A DNA stretch of 38,941 nt. Origin: Treponema sp. GTDB lineage: Bacteria; Spirochaetota; Spirochaetia; Treponematales; Breznakiellaceae. The notes under the pieces are model-generated. The model worked only from the letters and a program-made list of their open reading frames with translations. It was not told the DNA's origin and made no database searches. Within the stretch, counting starts at the first letter, position 1. Every line of letters starts with the position of its first letter. Position numbers and translations under genes: made by a program. Of this stretch, positions 7,412 through 15,921 are shown piece by piece. The stretch covers positions 1 to 38,941 of the forward strand of contig JAIRUQ010000107.1 in NCBI GenBank assembly GCA_031254315.1, read 5' to 3'.

Positions 7412-8869
7412 TTAATCTTTTGCAGAGCTTGCTTTCTTTTCATTTATAAAGCCGGTAAACAATTCAAAAAGAATCGGGTCTATCTTTAGTTTTTTCGTGA
7501 TAAATTCTTCACGCATTAAAGCAAGAGCTTCATTAGAAGTCAGCGCTTTACGGTAACCGCGATTGGGGTCTGTAATACTGTCATAAACATCAACCAATTC
7601 CAAAACTTTCGCAGGGAAATAAGCAAGCGCCTGATAATTCATTATGGGTTCTAAATCAAAAGTCATGCAATAATCCTGTTTTGCCTGAGGGTTTGTTTTT
7701 TTGAAACGTTCAAGAGAATCACGAAAATAACCATAACCTTCAGGATTGCCGTAGTATTCATGATGATACCCTGTGATAAGCGCGGCTTCTTTCGGGTAGT
7801 TGGTCTTGTTCATAACTGAATTGTAACCCAACTTAACATGATTCATTACAATATTACGATTATAGGATTCTTCACCCTCATGATATTCTATAGCGGCGGC
7901 TTTTCCAATATCGTGAATTAAAAAACCTACAGCCCATTTTACAAAAAGATCGGGAGGTATGGGTATCATGCCGTTATGAAAAACGCGCTCCAGAACTATA
8001 TCATCGGTAGAAATGTGCGGAAGAAGATTTTGATAATACTGCCGGTACTTTGCGTTTAAGGATTTCCGCATATCAATTATAGATATTCTGTTTGATACAA
8101 AATTATTATAATAAGCAAGAAAAGAAATCCCGCTAAGATACACCCTTGTCATGTGCTGAACTATAATACCATTGGATTTCTCAACAAGCCTGTTCATCAG
8201 CACATTATCAAAAATATTCTGGGAAATAAGCTGAGTATTTGCCTTTACCATTTCCTGTGTAGTAATTACAAACGATTGTGTTGCCCTTTTTGCTTCCGCG
8301 TCTCCAAGGTCAAAAACATTTTCAAGCGCGGAGTGATTTATCATTACAACATCTCTTGTGGTTTCTACCATCGCCTTAGTTGAGCTTGATCTGTCTTTTG
8401 ATTTCTTGGAAATGGAGATAAGAGTATCCATCTTGCTCTTTATGTTATGAAGGTATTTTACCTTTTCTGTGTTTGACATTGCGGCAATAGATTCATATTC
8501 CGTTCCGAATCCCCGCACAACAGGGGTTTCCGGTACGGCAGGGCTTTCGGCTTTTTTTGGCTCTTCCGGCTCTTTTTGTTCTTTTGGTTCTTCAGCAGAC
8601 GGTTTAACAACATTTTTCTCTTTTAGTTTTTCCAGAGTATCTTTGGTAAAAAAATACTTCCAGTTTTTTTCCTGTAGCCAGAAAGTATTGTTTTTTTCAT
8701 AAATAGTTTTAAAAGACATAAGCCGGAATATTTGATCTTTTTTGTTTTCACAGTAAACGGAAATGTTTTCGTTAAGGATAATATCTACATAGTCTTTATT
8801 TACGGTAATGCCGTCCGGCATCATCAAAATTTCAGAAACAGGAGTATTATAATTATACTTCTCTGACAT
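7412..8869 (-). CDS. HD-GYP-like phosphohydrolase, paralogue 1
   Basis: The product has 485 residues. An N-terminal region of about 75 residues (VNKEYVDIILNENISVYC type, shared with paralogue 2) is followed by an acidic, Pro/Lys-rich linker (85-115), helical segments, and from about residue 310 an HD domain. Motifs are LIHDIGKA (HD at about 318), MNHVKLGY, GYHHEYYGNPEGYGYF and VDVYDSITDPNRGYRKAL. This order is that of HD-GYP cyclic-di-GMP phosphodiesterases, but the GYP signature reads GYG and the spacing after HHE is altered. Activity on cyclic di-GMP is therefore plausible, not shown. There is no membrane segment or receiver domain. The ATG has no ribosome binding site and lies 6 nt after a TATAAT box, so the mRNA may be leaderless. 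Confidence 0.85.
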   Translation of the reverse strand: MSEKYNYNTPVSEILMMPDGITVNKDYVDIILNENISVYCENKKDQIFRLMSFKTIYEKNNTFWLQEKNWKYFFTKDTLEKLKEKNVVKPSAEEPKEQKEPEEPKKAESPAVPETPVVRGFGTEYESIAAMSNTEKVKYLHNIKSKMDTLISISKKSKDRSSSTKAMVETTRDVVMINHSALENVFDLGDAEAKRATQSFVITTQEMVKANTQLISQNIFDNVLMNRLVEKSNGIIVQHMTRVYLSGISFLAYYNNFVSNRISIIDMRKSLNAKYRQYYQNLLPHISTDDIVLERVFHNGMIPIPPDLFVKWAVGFLIHDIGKAAAIEYHEGEESYNRNIVMNHVKLGYNSVMNKTNYPKEAALITGYHHEYYGNPEGYGYFRDSLERFKKTNPQAKQDYCMTFDLEPIMNYQALAYFPAKVLELVDVYDSITDPNRGYRKALTSNEALALMREEFITKKLKIDPILFELFTGFINEKKASSAKD

Positions 8870-8875
8870 ATAAAA

Positions 8876-8903
8876 ATTATACCATAATATGACGGCATTG
8901 CAA
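8876..8903 (-). promoter_or_regulatory. Promoter of HD paralogue 1, probably leaderless
   Basis: On the minus strand TTGCAA (8903-8898), a 16-nt spacer and TATAAT (8881-8876) form a sigma-70-type promoter. Six nucleotides separate the -10 box from the ATG at 8869, so transcription would begin at or next to the start codon. Confidence 0.7.
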
Positions 8904-8952
8904 GGAAATAGTTTAAAAATATCGCGGCAAAAGTATACGGTTTTGGACGGCT

Positions 8953-10416
8953 TTAAGCGGCGGCTTGAGCCTCTTTTTCATGAATAAAGGAGGAAAAGAG
9001 ATCAAACAGGATTATATCGATTTTAGGGCGTTTTTCTATAAATTCTTCCCTCATCATTTTTAATGCGTCTTCTGGGAGCATCGCCTTGCGGTAGACGCGG
9101 TTAGGGTCTGTCAAACTGTCAAATATATCGACTATTTCCAGAACTTTCGCGGGGAAATAAGCAAGAGCCTGATAATCCATCATTGGTTCCAGTTCGTAGG
9201 CAATGCAATAATCCTGTTTTGCTTGCGGGTTGTCTTTTTTGTACCGTTGAAGATATGCGCGGAAATATCCATAACCGTCGCTATCGCCGTAGTATTCGTG
9301 ATGATACCCGGTAATAAGAGCCGCTTCTATTGGATAGTTTGTTTTGGTAGTGATGGATTTGTAACCCTGCTTTACATGATCAATTACAATTTTTCGATCA
9401 TAAGCGGCTTCGCCTTCATGATATTCAATGGCGGACGCTTTCCCTATATCGTGAATTAAAAAACCGACAGCCCACTTAAAGTAAAGATCGGGCGGGACAG
9501 CTCTCATGCCTCCGCAAAATACGCTTTCAAGGTCTATATCTTCAAGATGCATATGCGGAAGCAGGGGGGAATAAAATTTACGGTATGCGGAGGCAAATTT
9601 TATTCGAATTTTTTGAATCGCGCTGGATGCGGAAACCAGTTTATTATAATAGGAAATAAACGCTATTCCATTAATGTATACCCGCGTCATGTGTTGAATA
9701 ATAGTGCCTTTGGATTCTTTCACTAGGGTATTCATCAATTCATTGCTAAAAATACTCTCCTGTATAAGCTGAGCGGATGACTTTACCATTTCTTGCGTAG
9801 AATCTACCATTTCCTGTGTTGCTTTTTTCGCTTCTTCGTCCGTAAGATTAATCACTTCTGAAATAATTGTATGGTTAACTAATGCGGCATCCTTTGTTGT
9901 GTTTACAAGCGTCTCGGTTATCTTAGTTTCATCCCTGGGTTTGGAGGAAAGGAGGTCCAGTAACATACGTTTGTTCTCATTAAGACATTCAATTTTTTCT
10001 TCCGTAGACATTTGGGCGAAGGATTTATATTCTTTTCCGTAACCTACTTCGACTTCTATTTCTTCCAGCTCTTCTTCGTCTTTATTTACTTGGGTTAGTT
10101 TATCTGTCTTGGCTGTTTTCTTTGCCTTGGGCACTTCTTTATTCCAGCCGGCGGACGCGGCAGTTGCCTTTTCTTTTAGTTTTTTATAATCATCCCCGGT
10201 AAGATAATATTCCCAACCCCCTCCGGGCTTCTGCCAAAAGTCTCCGTTATTATCGTACAATACCTTAAAGGGCATAAGCCGTTTTTTTTGCGAGCCGCGG
10301 TTTAAGCACAAAACGGGTATATCCTCTTCCAGTATGATATTTATATATTCTTTATTGACACTTTGTCCGTCTGGCAAGACCTTTGAAAGGGATATTGCCA
10401 TATTCTTTTCTGTCAT
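8953..10416 (-). CDS. HD-GYP-like phosphohydrolase, paralogue 2
   Basis: The product has 487 residues and is alignable over its whole length with the gene at 7412-8869, so the pair arose by tandem duplication. The same parts appear: an N-terminal region (VNKEYINIILEEDIPVLC), a charged linker with EEELEEIEVEV, and an HD domain with LIHDIGKASAIEYHEGE, IDHVKQGY, GYHHEYYGDSDGYGYF and VDIFDSLTDPNRVYRKAM. The HHE..GYG variation is the same as in paralogue 1, so it is a conserved property of this subfamily and not a chance mutation. The linkers differ most. The protein is cytoplasmic. Its own promoter lies directly upstream, so it is not dependent on another gene. Confidence 0.85.
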   Translation of the reverse strand: MTEKNMAISLSKVLPDGQSVNKEYINIILEEDIPVLCLNRGSQKKRLMPFKVLYDNNGDFWQKPGGGWEYYLTGDDYKKLKEKATAASAGWNKEVPKAKKTAKTDKLTQVNKDEEELEEIEVEVGYGKEYKSFAQMSTEEKIECLNENKRMLLDLLSSKPRDETKITETLVNTTKDAALVNHTIISEVINLTDEEAKKATQEMVDSTQEMVKSSAQLIQESIFSNELMNTLVKESKGTIIQHMTRVYINGIAFISYYNKLVSASSAIQKIRIKFASAYRKFYSPLLPHMHLEDIDLESVFCGGMRAVPPDLYFKWAVGFLIHDIGKASAIEYHEGEAAYDRKIVIDHVKQGYKSITTKTNYPIEAALITGYHHEYYGDSDGYGYFRAYLQRYKKDNPQAKQDYCIAYELEPMMDYQALAYFPAKVLEIVDIFDSLTDPNRVYRKAMLPEDALKMMREEFIEKRPKIDIILFDLFSSFIHEKEAQAAA

Positions 10417-10423
10417 AGATTAA

Positions 10424-10452
10424 ATTGTACTATATAGAAAAAAGCCTTACAA
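10424..10452 (-). promoter_or_regulatory. Promoter of HD paralogue 2, probably leaderless
   Basis: On the minus strand TTGTAA (10452-10447), a 17-nt spacer and TACAAT (10429-10424). Seven nucleotides lie between the -10 box and the ATG at 10416, and no ribosome binding site fits. The layout is the same as for paralogue 1. Confidence 0.65.
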
Positions 10453-10487
10453 GATAGAAATTTACATTAAATTGAAAAATCCGCCAG

Positions 10488-11396
10488 CTATTCTTTGATT
10501 TTTTCCAAAATCTCAGAAACGATCCTCTCAGCGTCATCATAGGCAACTTGGCAAGTCCCGACCTGTTTGTGACCGCCGCCGCCGTAATAAAGCAACATGG
10601 AGCCGACATCGGTAGAACAGGAGCGGTTAATTATACTGTGCCCAACCGTAATCGCGCAATTTGCCTTATTTCTGCCGTCTACAACCCACAAAGATATGTT
10701 CTGTTCGGGAAAGAGCGTATAGATAATGAACCTGTTTCCGGCATAGATGGTATCTACATCACGCAGATCGACCATAACGATATTGCCAATAACTTTTGCG
10801 TGGCTTTTTACCATTTCTGTAAAAAGGTCTCTTTGCTGAAAGTACAAGTCTACACGGTCTTTTACATCAGGTATTTCCATTATTTCATAAATTGTCTTTT
10901 CGGAACATGCCTTTGCCAGATTTGTCATTAAGTCATAATTGCTGATAGTAAAACTGCGGAAACGACCAAGTCCGGTGCGTGGGTCCATTATAAATCCTAA
11001 AAGAATCCATCCCTTTGGATCCAAAATCTCATCTTTTGAAAGGTTCCCCGAATCTACTTTATCAACATAATGAAGCATTTCCGAAAATCTGCTTAGCCTG
11101 CTGTCGCCGCCATAGTATTCATAGACTACGCGTGCGCAACTTGGAGCCTGTCTGGAGACGCCCTCAAAATAAGAATTACTGCCCAAACGCTCGGATTCGC
11201 TGGAATGGTGGTCAAACCAAAGTTTACAACCTTTGATGTAGGGAATATTCGCCAAAATATCATTGTCTGTGGCTTCTATTAAGCCATCCTGAATATCCTT
11301 GGGGTGGACAAATTTCCAGTCATCAATGAGACCTAAATATGATAAAATCGCTCCGCAAGCCAGCCCGTCAAAATCAGACCTGGTAAGTAACCTCAT
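10488..11396 (-). CDS. DHH-family phosphoesterase
   Basis: The product has 302 residues. The N-terminal DHH domain starts TRSDFDGLACGAIL (metal-binding Asp 8 and Asp 10) and carries the family's DHH triad in LWFDHHSSE at about residues 62-64. The C-terminal DHHA1-type part ends in GGGGHKQVGTCQV, the substrate-binding glycine-rich loop. DHH/DHHA1 proteins include nano-RNases, pAp phosphatases and exopolyphosphatase-like proteins; which substrate this one uses cannot be told from sequence. It is cytoplasmic. A weak AAGGATGG site lies 7-12 nt before the ATG. It is transcribed in the same direction as the HD genes, which have their own promoters. Confidence 0.88.
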   Translation of the reverse strand: MRLLTRSDFDGLACGAILSYLGLIDDWKFVHPKDIQDGLIEATDNDILANIPYIKGCKLWFDHHSSESERLGSNSYFEGVSRQAPSCARVVYEYYGGDSRLSRFSEMLHYVDKVDSGNLSKDEILDPKGWILLGFIMDPRTGLGRFRSFTISNYDLMTNLAKACSEKTIYEIMEIPDVKDRVDLYFQQRDLFTEMVKSHAKVIGNIVMVDLRDVDTIYAGNRFIIYTLFPEQNISLWVVDGRNKANCAITVGHSIINRSCSTDVGSMLLYYGGGGHKQVGTCQVAYDDAERIVSEILEKIKE

Positions 11397-11503
11397 CTAA
11401 TACCATCCTTAAAAAATGAATCCTTATATGAATTTCGGCATACTAAGTGATATTCTACAATATATATACATAAAAAGAAACCGAAAAACCATAAAAATGA
11501 TTA

Positions 11504-12313
11504 TTATTGTACGTTAAATTCCCTATTTAGCCTGTTTATAAACCAGTTTAAGACAGCAGACGCCCTGTTACTAATAGAATTGCTAACTCGCTCCGATGCG
11601 CCGGGCAGGGAAACTGCCTTTGCCATGGAAGCGGAATAAATCAAAATTGAGTCGCCGCAGTCAATTACCGCCATAACAGAGCGCAGGTTTCCCCTTCCGA
11701 TTACCCGAACAATCCCGTAACTGAGAGCGGTTACATTTTCCTGAGTGAAAAAGAGAGCATCACGGGTAATGCTGTAATTATAAGCGTAAATATTGTCGCC
11801 AAAGGTTAAATCTCTCTGCCTTGCGTGTATTGAAAGGGTTAAATTTACGTCTGTATGGGCAAAAACGGGATCGGCGATGGGGTTCTTGGTATTCGGTCCG
11901 TCAATTACTCTGGAGTATTCATAAAAAGTACGCATTTCTCCCCTACTCGCCGAATAATACTGAACCCCTGTCAGCGTACTGATAGCCAATATCTGGTTAA
12001 AAACTCTTGTTTTTTGCGCCTCGTCCCAAATGTTTGAATTTGTGCGTAAATGTGCGGGCTTTCTGTAAAGATAAATAGTTTCCGCAAGCAAAGTTGGGGC
12101 TATCGTTCTCATAGCACCTGTAACAAGCTGTTGCAATTCTCTGTTTTGCGGCAATAATCTTGGCGCGGGGTTCCTTAACTGCGTCTCTATTATGGGGTCG
12201 CCGCTATTAAGCCGTGCCGCTAAATCCGGCGAAATCAAGCTCTCAAGCGGCGCTGAAAAACCGCATACAGCGGTTAATGAGAAAAATATCAATAAAAACA
12301 GCCGTCTTTTCAT
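11504..12313 (-). CDS. Secreted hypothetical protein behind jag
   Basis: The product has 269 residues with a clear signal peptide (KRRLFLLIFFSLTAVCGFSA). The rest is a mixed alpha/beta protein without a cysteine motif, repeat or catalytic signature I recognise. Segments such as LLAETIYLYRKPAHL, LAISTLTGVQYYSASRGEMR and AVIDCGDSILIYSASMAKAV look well folded. The start codon overlaps the jag stop by 4 nt (ATGA), so it is the last gene of the rpmH-rnpA-yidD-yidC-jag run and probably translationally coupled. Membership of a membrane-biogenesis operon hints at an envelope role, but that is inference. Confidence 0.75.
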   Translation of the reverse strand: MKRRLFLLIFFSLTAVCGFSAPLESLISPDLAARLNSGDPIIETQLRNPAPRLLPQNRELQQLVTGAMRTIAPTLLAETIYLYRKPAHLRTNSNIWDEAQKTRVFNQILAISTLTGVQYYSASRGEMRTFYEYSRVIDGPNTKNPIADPVFAHTDVNLTLSIHARQRDLTFGDNIYAYNYSITRDALFFTQENVTALSYGIVRVIGRGNLRSVMAVIDCGDSILIYSASMAKAVSLPGASERVSNSISNRASAVLNWFINRLNREFNVQ

Positions 12314-13047
12314 TTTAACCCGCGATAATAAACTCTTACCTGCTTATATAAACCATCTCCCTCGCTTTTGGTTTCAACATCTCCTATATCATTTAAGGTG
12401 GTGTGGATAAGCCATCTTTCAAACTGGTTCATCGGTTCAAGCAAAATTGAGCCCCGGCTTTCACGGACTTTTTCCGCGACGCTGTAGGCAAGGCGAACAA
12501 TGGACTCTTCCCTGCGTACACGGTAGTTTTCTGTATCAAGGATTACACGAAGGTCTTCCCTGCCCAGGCGCGCCGCATAAATATTTAACAATAACTGAAG
12601 GGCGTCAAGATTTTTGCCTTTTTTTCCTATCAATATTGATGAAAAACTCGAATCAATTTTAACTCCAAGTTTGTTCTTTTCCCTGAACAGAATTGTAACA
12701 CTACCGGGATAACCCATATGTTCGATCAATTCGGTTGTAAATGCGATCATCTTCTCTTCAAATTCGTTCTGAGGAGCAGGCTCTCCAAATGTCGCTTTGC
12801 TTGCGCTTATGCTGATCGCGTTGCCATCCCTCTCTCTCTTTACAGGCGCTGTATCTGCGGATGGTCTTGAACTTGCCCCGAAAGTATTGGGGACATGCAC
12901 CCTTATCCGTACCAAACCTTTCTTGAATAAACCGCTCTTTTGGGTTTCAAGAATCTCAACATCAAAATCGTCTTTTTCAAGACCAAGTTCTCCCGCCGCC
13001 CTGTCGATTGCTTCTTTTTCGGTGCGACCCTCAAATTCATATTCCAT
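12310..13047 (-). CDS. jag: Jag/KhpB RNA-binding protein
   Basis: The product has 245 residues from the ATG at 13047, chosen because AAAGGAG stands 8 nt before it and family members start MEYEFEGRT. Domains in order: Jag N-terminal domain (1-50, EFEGRTEKEAIDRAAGELGL), a variable linker (55-95), a KH domain (about 105-165, with ILIGKKGKNLDALQ as its GxxG loop), and an R3H domain (about 170-245, with ESIVRLAYSVAEKVRESRGS and FERWLIHTTLND). It is a cytoplasmic RNA-binding protein, known in other bacteria to pair with KhpA and to affect cell division and envelope growth. It directly follows yidC, the usual order. Confidence 0.93.
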   Translation of the reverse strand: MEYEFEGRTEKEAIDRAAGELGLEKDDFDVEILETQKSGLFKKGLVRIRVHVPNTFGASSRPSADTAPVKRERDGNAISISASKATFGEPAPQNEFEEKMIAFTTELIEHMGYPGSVTILFREKNKLGVKIDSSFSSILIGKKGKNLDALQLLLNIYAARLGREDLRVILDTENYRVRREESIVRLAYSVAEKVRESRGSILLEPMNQFERWLIHTTLNDIGDVETKSEGDGLYKQVRVYYRGLK

Positions 13048-13066
13048 AATATAATCTCCTTTAAGA

Positions 13067-14920
13067 TTAAAATTTCTTTTTTTTCTTCTTACCCGGCGCA
13101 ATTACAGGCTGTTGTTCCGCCTGCGCCTGCGCTTTTTTTGCAATAATAAACTTGTTAATTATCAACTGCTGAACCAGCGTAAGAAGGTTCGAGAAAATCC
13201 AGTATACTAAAAGCCCGGATGGGACATTGTAAAGTACAAAGAAAAATACTATCGGCATGACGTATAACATCATCTTCATCTGGGTATTTGACTGTTGTCC
13301 CGGCATCTGTGTAACTTTGCCGTAAATAAGCTGGGAGCCGACATAAAGGAACGGCAATGCCCTAAGCGCTGTCCAGCCGAAAACCGGCATTCTAAAATCT
13401 CCGGGGAATTTCCAGATATATTCGGGGACGGAAAGGTCGGGAATCCAGCCGGGAATAAATCCTGCGCCGCGAAGATCAAAGTGATTGTTAAACAACTGAT
13501 ACATAGCGATAAATATCGGGAGTTGTAAGAGCATCGGGAGGCATCCTGAAAGCGGATTATAACCTTCCTTCTTGTAAAAGTTTCCCATTTCTATCTGCAG
13601 TTTTTGCTGATTGCCTTTATATTTTTCCTGTATCTCTTTTATTTTTGGCGTAAGGGCTTGCATACGCAAAGTCGCTTCCGAACCTTTTTTGGTCAATGGG
13701 AAGAAAAGAATTTTTATTAACAATGTAAGGAAAATGATCGCCACGCCGTAATTGGGAATAATTGCGTAAAAACCGAGAAGAAGCCACTTCAACAATTTTT
13801 CAAGCGGCGATAAAATCGCAAAACCTGATTTTGCCAATTCATGAAGGTTCTCGTCTTTTATGCCAAATTCATTTTTGCCTGTACTGTAGTTTGAAAGCAC
13901 TTCATTAGTCTTTGGTCCAAGATAGAAGAAGTAAACATCCTCAACTTTGGATATGTTCGCCGCAGGACGAAGTATATAGAGACGTGAAGATGACAAAACT
14001 CCGGGTTCAGATTTTTCCGAAAAGCTCATGCTGTACTGCGCGAGGCGGGGAATCGCTATAAAAGCGAAATATTTGCCGGCGATTGAAGCCCATGCGGGAC
14101 GGGTGTCTATAACTTTGTTGAGGTCTCCTTTTTTGCGTTTGCCGTTGGAAAAAATAAAATACTGTCTGTAATCGTAATAGTTGTCCAGTTTTTCAAACGT
14201 GGGACCAATCTGCGGACCAAATGACAATGTATAAGCGTTACCCGAAAAATTAAAACCGGGTACGGAAAAACCGCCGTCCAGAGTTACCGTCAACTTAAAC
14301 ATATAATCCTTAGGCATAAAATCATAGCGTTTTGTTAAGCGAAATCTTCCGTCTGTTCCGGCAAGAGCGGAAGGTGTAGTAAAATCACGGTAAAATTCAA
14401 CAGAGTATTCCGATATGCGGTTCACGTTAAAATTTGAAGTAATAGGCTGGGCGTCAGTATTGCCAAATGCGACGGCAAAAGCGTGCGCCTCATTATCGCC
14501 TGAAAGGATCAGGTCGACATAAGAGTTACTTCTGGAATCATACCATTTTAGTGAAACCATGTCGCCGCCTGAGCTTGTAAAGACGACACTCATCAATTCT
14601 GTTTTTATTTCTACATATTCAAGAGTTTGCGAGTCCTGCGCAGATGCGCTCTGTACATCCGCTATCCAGTCGCTGACGGCGGTAGCGCCGCCTTGAGCGT
14701 TTTGCGTATCTGTTACAGAAGGCGCGGTCATCACCGGAGTCTGCTCTGTTTGCGGCGCTCCTTGGAAGTGTTCGTCCGTTTCAACTGCGGTAACAGGAGA
14801 CTGCGGAGTAACGGCTGGTGTCTGAGCCTGCTGTTTTGACGCAAAGTAACCCTGTATCAAAAAGGAACCTATCAACACAACTGTAGACAACACTACAGCC
14901 AAAATTGTATTTTTTTCCAT
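13067..14920 (-). CDS. yidC: Membrane protein insertase YidC
   Basis: The product has 617 residues. A GAAGGAAG site precedes the ATG. The N-terminal membrane anchor (about 5-27) is followed by a Gln/Thr/Pro-rich linker, a large periplasmic beta-domain (about 100-370, family form of Gram-negative YidC), and the conserved Oxa1 core with TM segments starting at GFYAIIPNYGVAIIFLTLLI. The core includes TKKGSEATLRMQALTPKI and GCLPMLLQLPIFIAMYQLF; the tail is basic (GKKKKKKF), as in members that bind ribosomes. It inserts inner-membrane proteins alone or with SecYEG. It is preceded by yidD and followed by jag, the usual arrangement. Confidence 0.96.
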   Translation of the reverse strand: MEKNTILAVVLSTVVLIGSFLIQGYFASKQQAQTPAVTPQSPVTAVETDEHFQGAPQTEQTPVMTAPSVTDTQNAQGGATAVSDWIADVQSASAQDSQTLEYVEIKTELMSVVFTSSGGDMVSLKWYDSRSNSYVDLILSGDNEAHAFAVAFGNTDAQPITSNFNVNRISEYSVEFYRDFTTPSALAGTDGRFRLTKRYDFMPKDYMFKLTVTLDGGFSVPGFNFSGNAYTLSFGPQIGPTFEKLDNYYDYRQYFIFSNGKRKKGDLNKVIDTRPAWASIAGKYFAFIAIPRLAQYSMSFSEKSEPGVLSSSRLYILRPAANISKVEDVYFFYLGPKTNEVLSNYSTGKNEFGIKDENLHELAKSGFAILSPLEKLLKWLLLGFYAIIPNYGVAIIFLTLLIKILFFPLTKKGSEATLRMQALTPKIKEIQEKYKGNQQKLQIEMGNFYKKEGYNPLSGCLPMLLQLPIFIAMYQLFNNHFDLRGAGFIPGWIPDLSVPEYIWKFPGDFRMPVFGWTALRALPFLYVGSQLIYGKVTQMPGQQSNTQMKMMLYVMPIVFFFVLYNVPSGLLVYWIFSNLLTLVQQLIINKFIIAKKAQAQAEQQPVIAPGKKKKKKF

Positions 14921-14940
14921 TCTACTTCCTTCTAAAGCAG

Positions 14941-14970
14941 TTATTCAGAAACTGAAGTTTCCGAACAACT
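14941..14970. repeat. Dispersed palindrome A, copy 2, inside yidD 3' end
   Basis: On the minus strand the copy reads GTTGTTCGGAAAC, TTCA, GTTTCTGAATAA. It supplies the last ten or so codons of yidD, including the stop TAA. The palindrome therefore became part of the reading frame. Confidence 0.75.
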
Positions 14971-15204
14971 CTCTTTCATAAAATTTTTGTCCAATTCAGG
15001 AACAGGATCATAACCGCCCCTTCTCCATGGATGGCAACGGAGTATCCTTTTGACTGCCAGCAAACTGCCGCGCAGAAAACCGTATTTACTGACAGCTTCG
15101 TAGGCATAAGCCGAACAAGTCGGATAATACCTGCAAGCCGAAGGCAAATGAGGAGAAATCGCTTGTTGATAAAAACGAATAAATAAAAGCGCTATCTTCT
15201 TCAT
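14941..15204 (-). CDS. yidD: Membrane insertion efficiency factor YidD
   Basis: The product has 87 residues. Family motifs are plain: [38 protein letters not shown] and [15 protein letters not shown], with the conserved cysteines. YidD assists YidC at the inner membrane. The start codon overlaps the rnpA stop in ATGA, so the genes are coupled. The family normally ends soon after GGYDPVP; here a tail of about 17 residues follows, and its last part (SCSETSVSE) is encoded by a copy of dispersed palindrome A. Confidence 0.94.
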   Translation of the reverse strand: MKKIALLFIRFYQQAISPHLPSACRYYPTCSAYAYEAVSKYGFLRGSLLAVKRILRCHPWRRGGYDPVPELDKNFMKESCSETSVSE

Positions 15205-15605
15205 TTTAATAAACCGGCTTTTGTAAAAAGGAAGTTAAGCTGTTCGGCTCTGTCACAAAGAGATATTTTTTTGGGGTCGCCTTCGGTTTCAGGATAAACC
15301 AGTAAAATTAAATCATGCCCTCCCGAAAGACGGCACTTTAACAGCCTGAAAGCCTCTCGCCCAAGACGCCTTGCGCGGTTTCTGGAAACTGCGTTCCAAA
15401 AACTCATATCTCTTTTAGAAACCTTGGAAAAGGTAAAACAAATACGGTTATAAGGCAAATCGTTCTTTAATACAAAAAGTTTCGCGCCCCGGCAGTTATA
15501 TCGTTTACCCTTGCCAAATACTTCCTTGATCTCCTTCCTTCCCTTTAGATGCTCTTCCCGCCTAAAGCGAAAAGAGCCTTTTTCCCCAATCAAGCGGGCA
15601 TCCAA
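15201..15605 (-). CDS. rnpA: Ribonuclease P protein component
   Basis: The product has up to 134 residues and is the protein subunit of RNase P, which matures the 5' ends of tRNAs. The core is typical: [20 protein letters not shown], the aromatic pocket strand [12 protein letters not shown], and the RNR signature [18 protein letters not shown]. The longest frame begins with TTG at 15605, the very next base after the rpmH stop codon; no ATG stands in frame before the conserved domain, so a non-ATG start is needed, and a second TTG five codons later is possible. The adjacency suggests translational coupling to rpmH. Confidence 0.92.
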   Translation of the reverse strand: MDARLIGEKGSFRFRREEHLKGRKEIKEVFGKGKRYNCRGAKLFVLKNDLPYNRICFTFSKVSKRDMSFWNAVSRNRARRLGREAFRLLKCRLSGGHDLILLVYPETEGDPKKISLCDRAEQLNFLFTKAGLLK

Positions 15606-15761
15606 CTAATAAGGCTTCTTCTCGTTAGAAACTGAAAGCTTAATTCTGCCCTTTGCTCTGCGGCGTTTTAAAACAAGCCGCCCGCCCCTCGTTTTCATAC
15701 GGGCGCGAAACCCAAATTTGCGATTCCTCTTCACTTTACTGGGTTGATAAGTACGCTTCAT
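15606..15761 (-). CDS. rpmH: 50S ribosomal protein L34
   Basis: The product has 51 residues from the ATG at 15761, with GGAGAGGAT just before it. It begins [20 protein letters not shown] and continues [19 protein letters not shown], the L34 signature. The family usually has 44-46 residues; a short tail (SVSNEKKPY) follows here. L34 is a protein of the large ribosomal subunit. In most bacteria rpmH lies next to dnaA at the origin; here the upstream neighbour is instead the divergent aat-like gene. Confidence 0.96.
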   Translation of the reverse strand: MKRTYQPSKVKRNRKFGFRARMKTRGGRLVLKRRRAKGRIKLSVSNEKKPY

Positions 15762-15921
15762 GGTATCCTCTCCTATATATTTAATGGTTCTTGAAAACAA
15801 TTATAAAAAAACACAGTTTTTCTTAATTTTAGCCAAAAACTGTACAGCCCAAGCAAAACCTAACCGCATTTTGCAAGGGGTTAAATTTACTATAGAATAT
15901 TGAGAAAGATAGGTCAAGCGT
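15762..15921. promoter_or_regulatory. Divergent rpmH / aat-like promoter region
   Basis: For the plus strand TTGCAA (15871-15876), a 16-nt spacer and TAGAAT (15893-15898) give a credible promoter 23 nt before the ATG at 15922. For rpmH a TATAAT box is visible on the minus strand at about 15803-15798, without a good -35. An inverted repeat ACAGTTTTT/AAAAACTGT spans 15813-15843. No DnaA boxes were seen here. Confidence 0.5.

Noticed and set aside
12402-12410. TGTGGATAA, a perfect DnaA-box 9-mer
   Set aside because: It is single, lies within the jag coding sequence, and has no AT-rich unwinding region or further boxes nearby. Chance is the simplest explanation.
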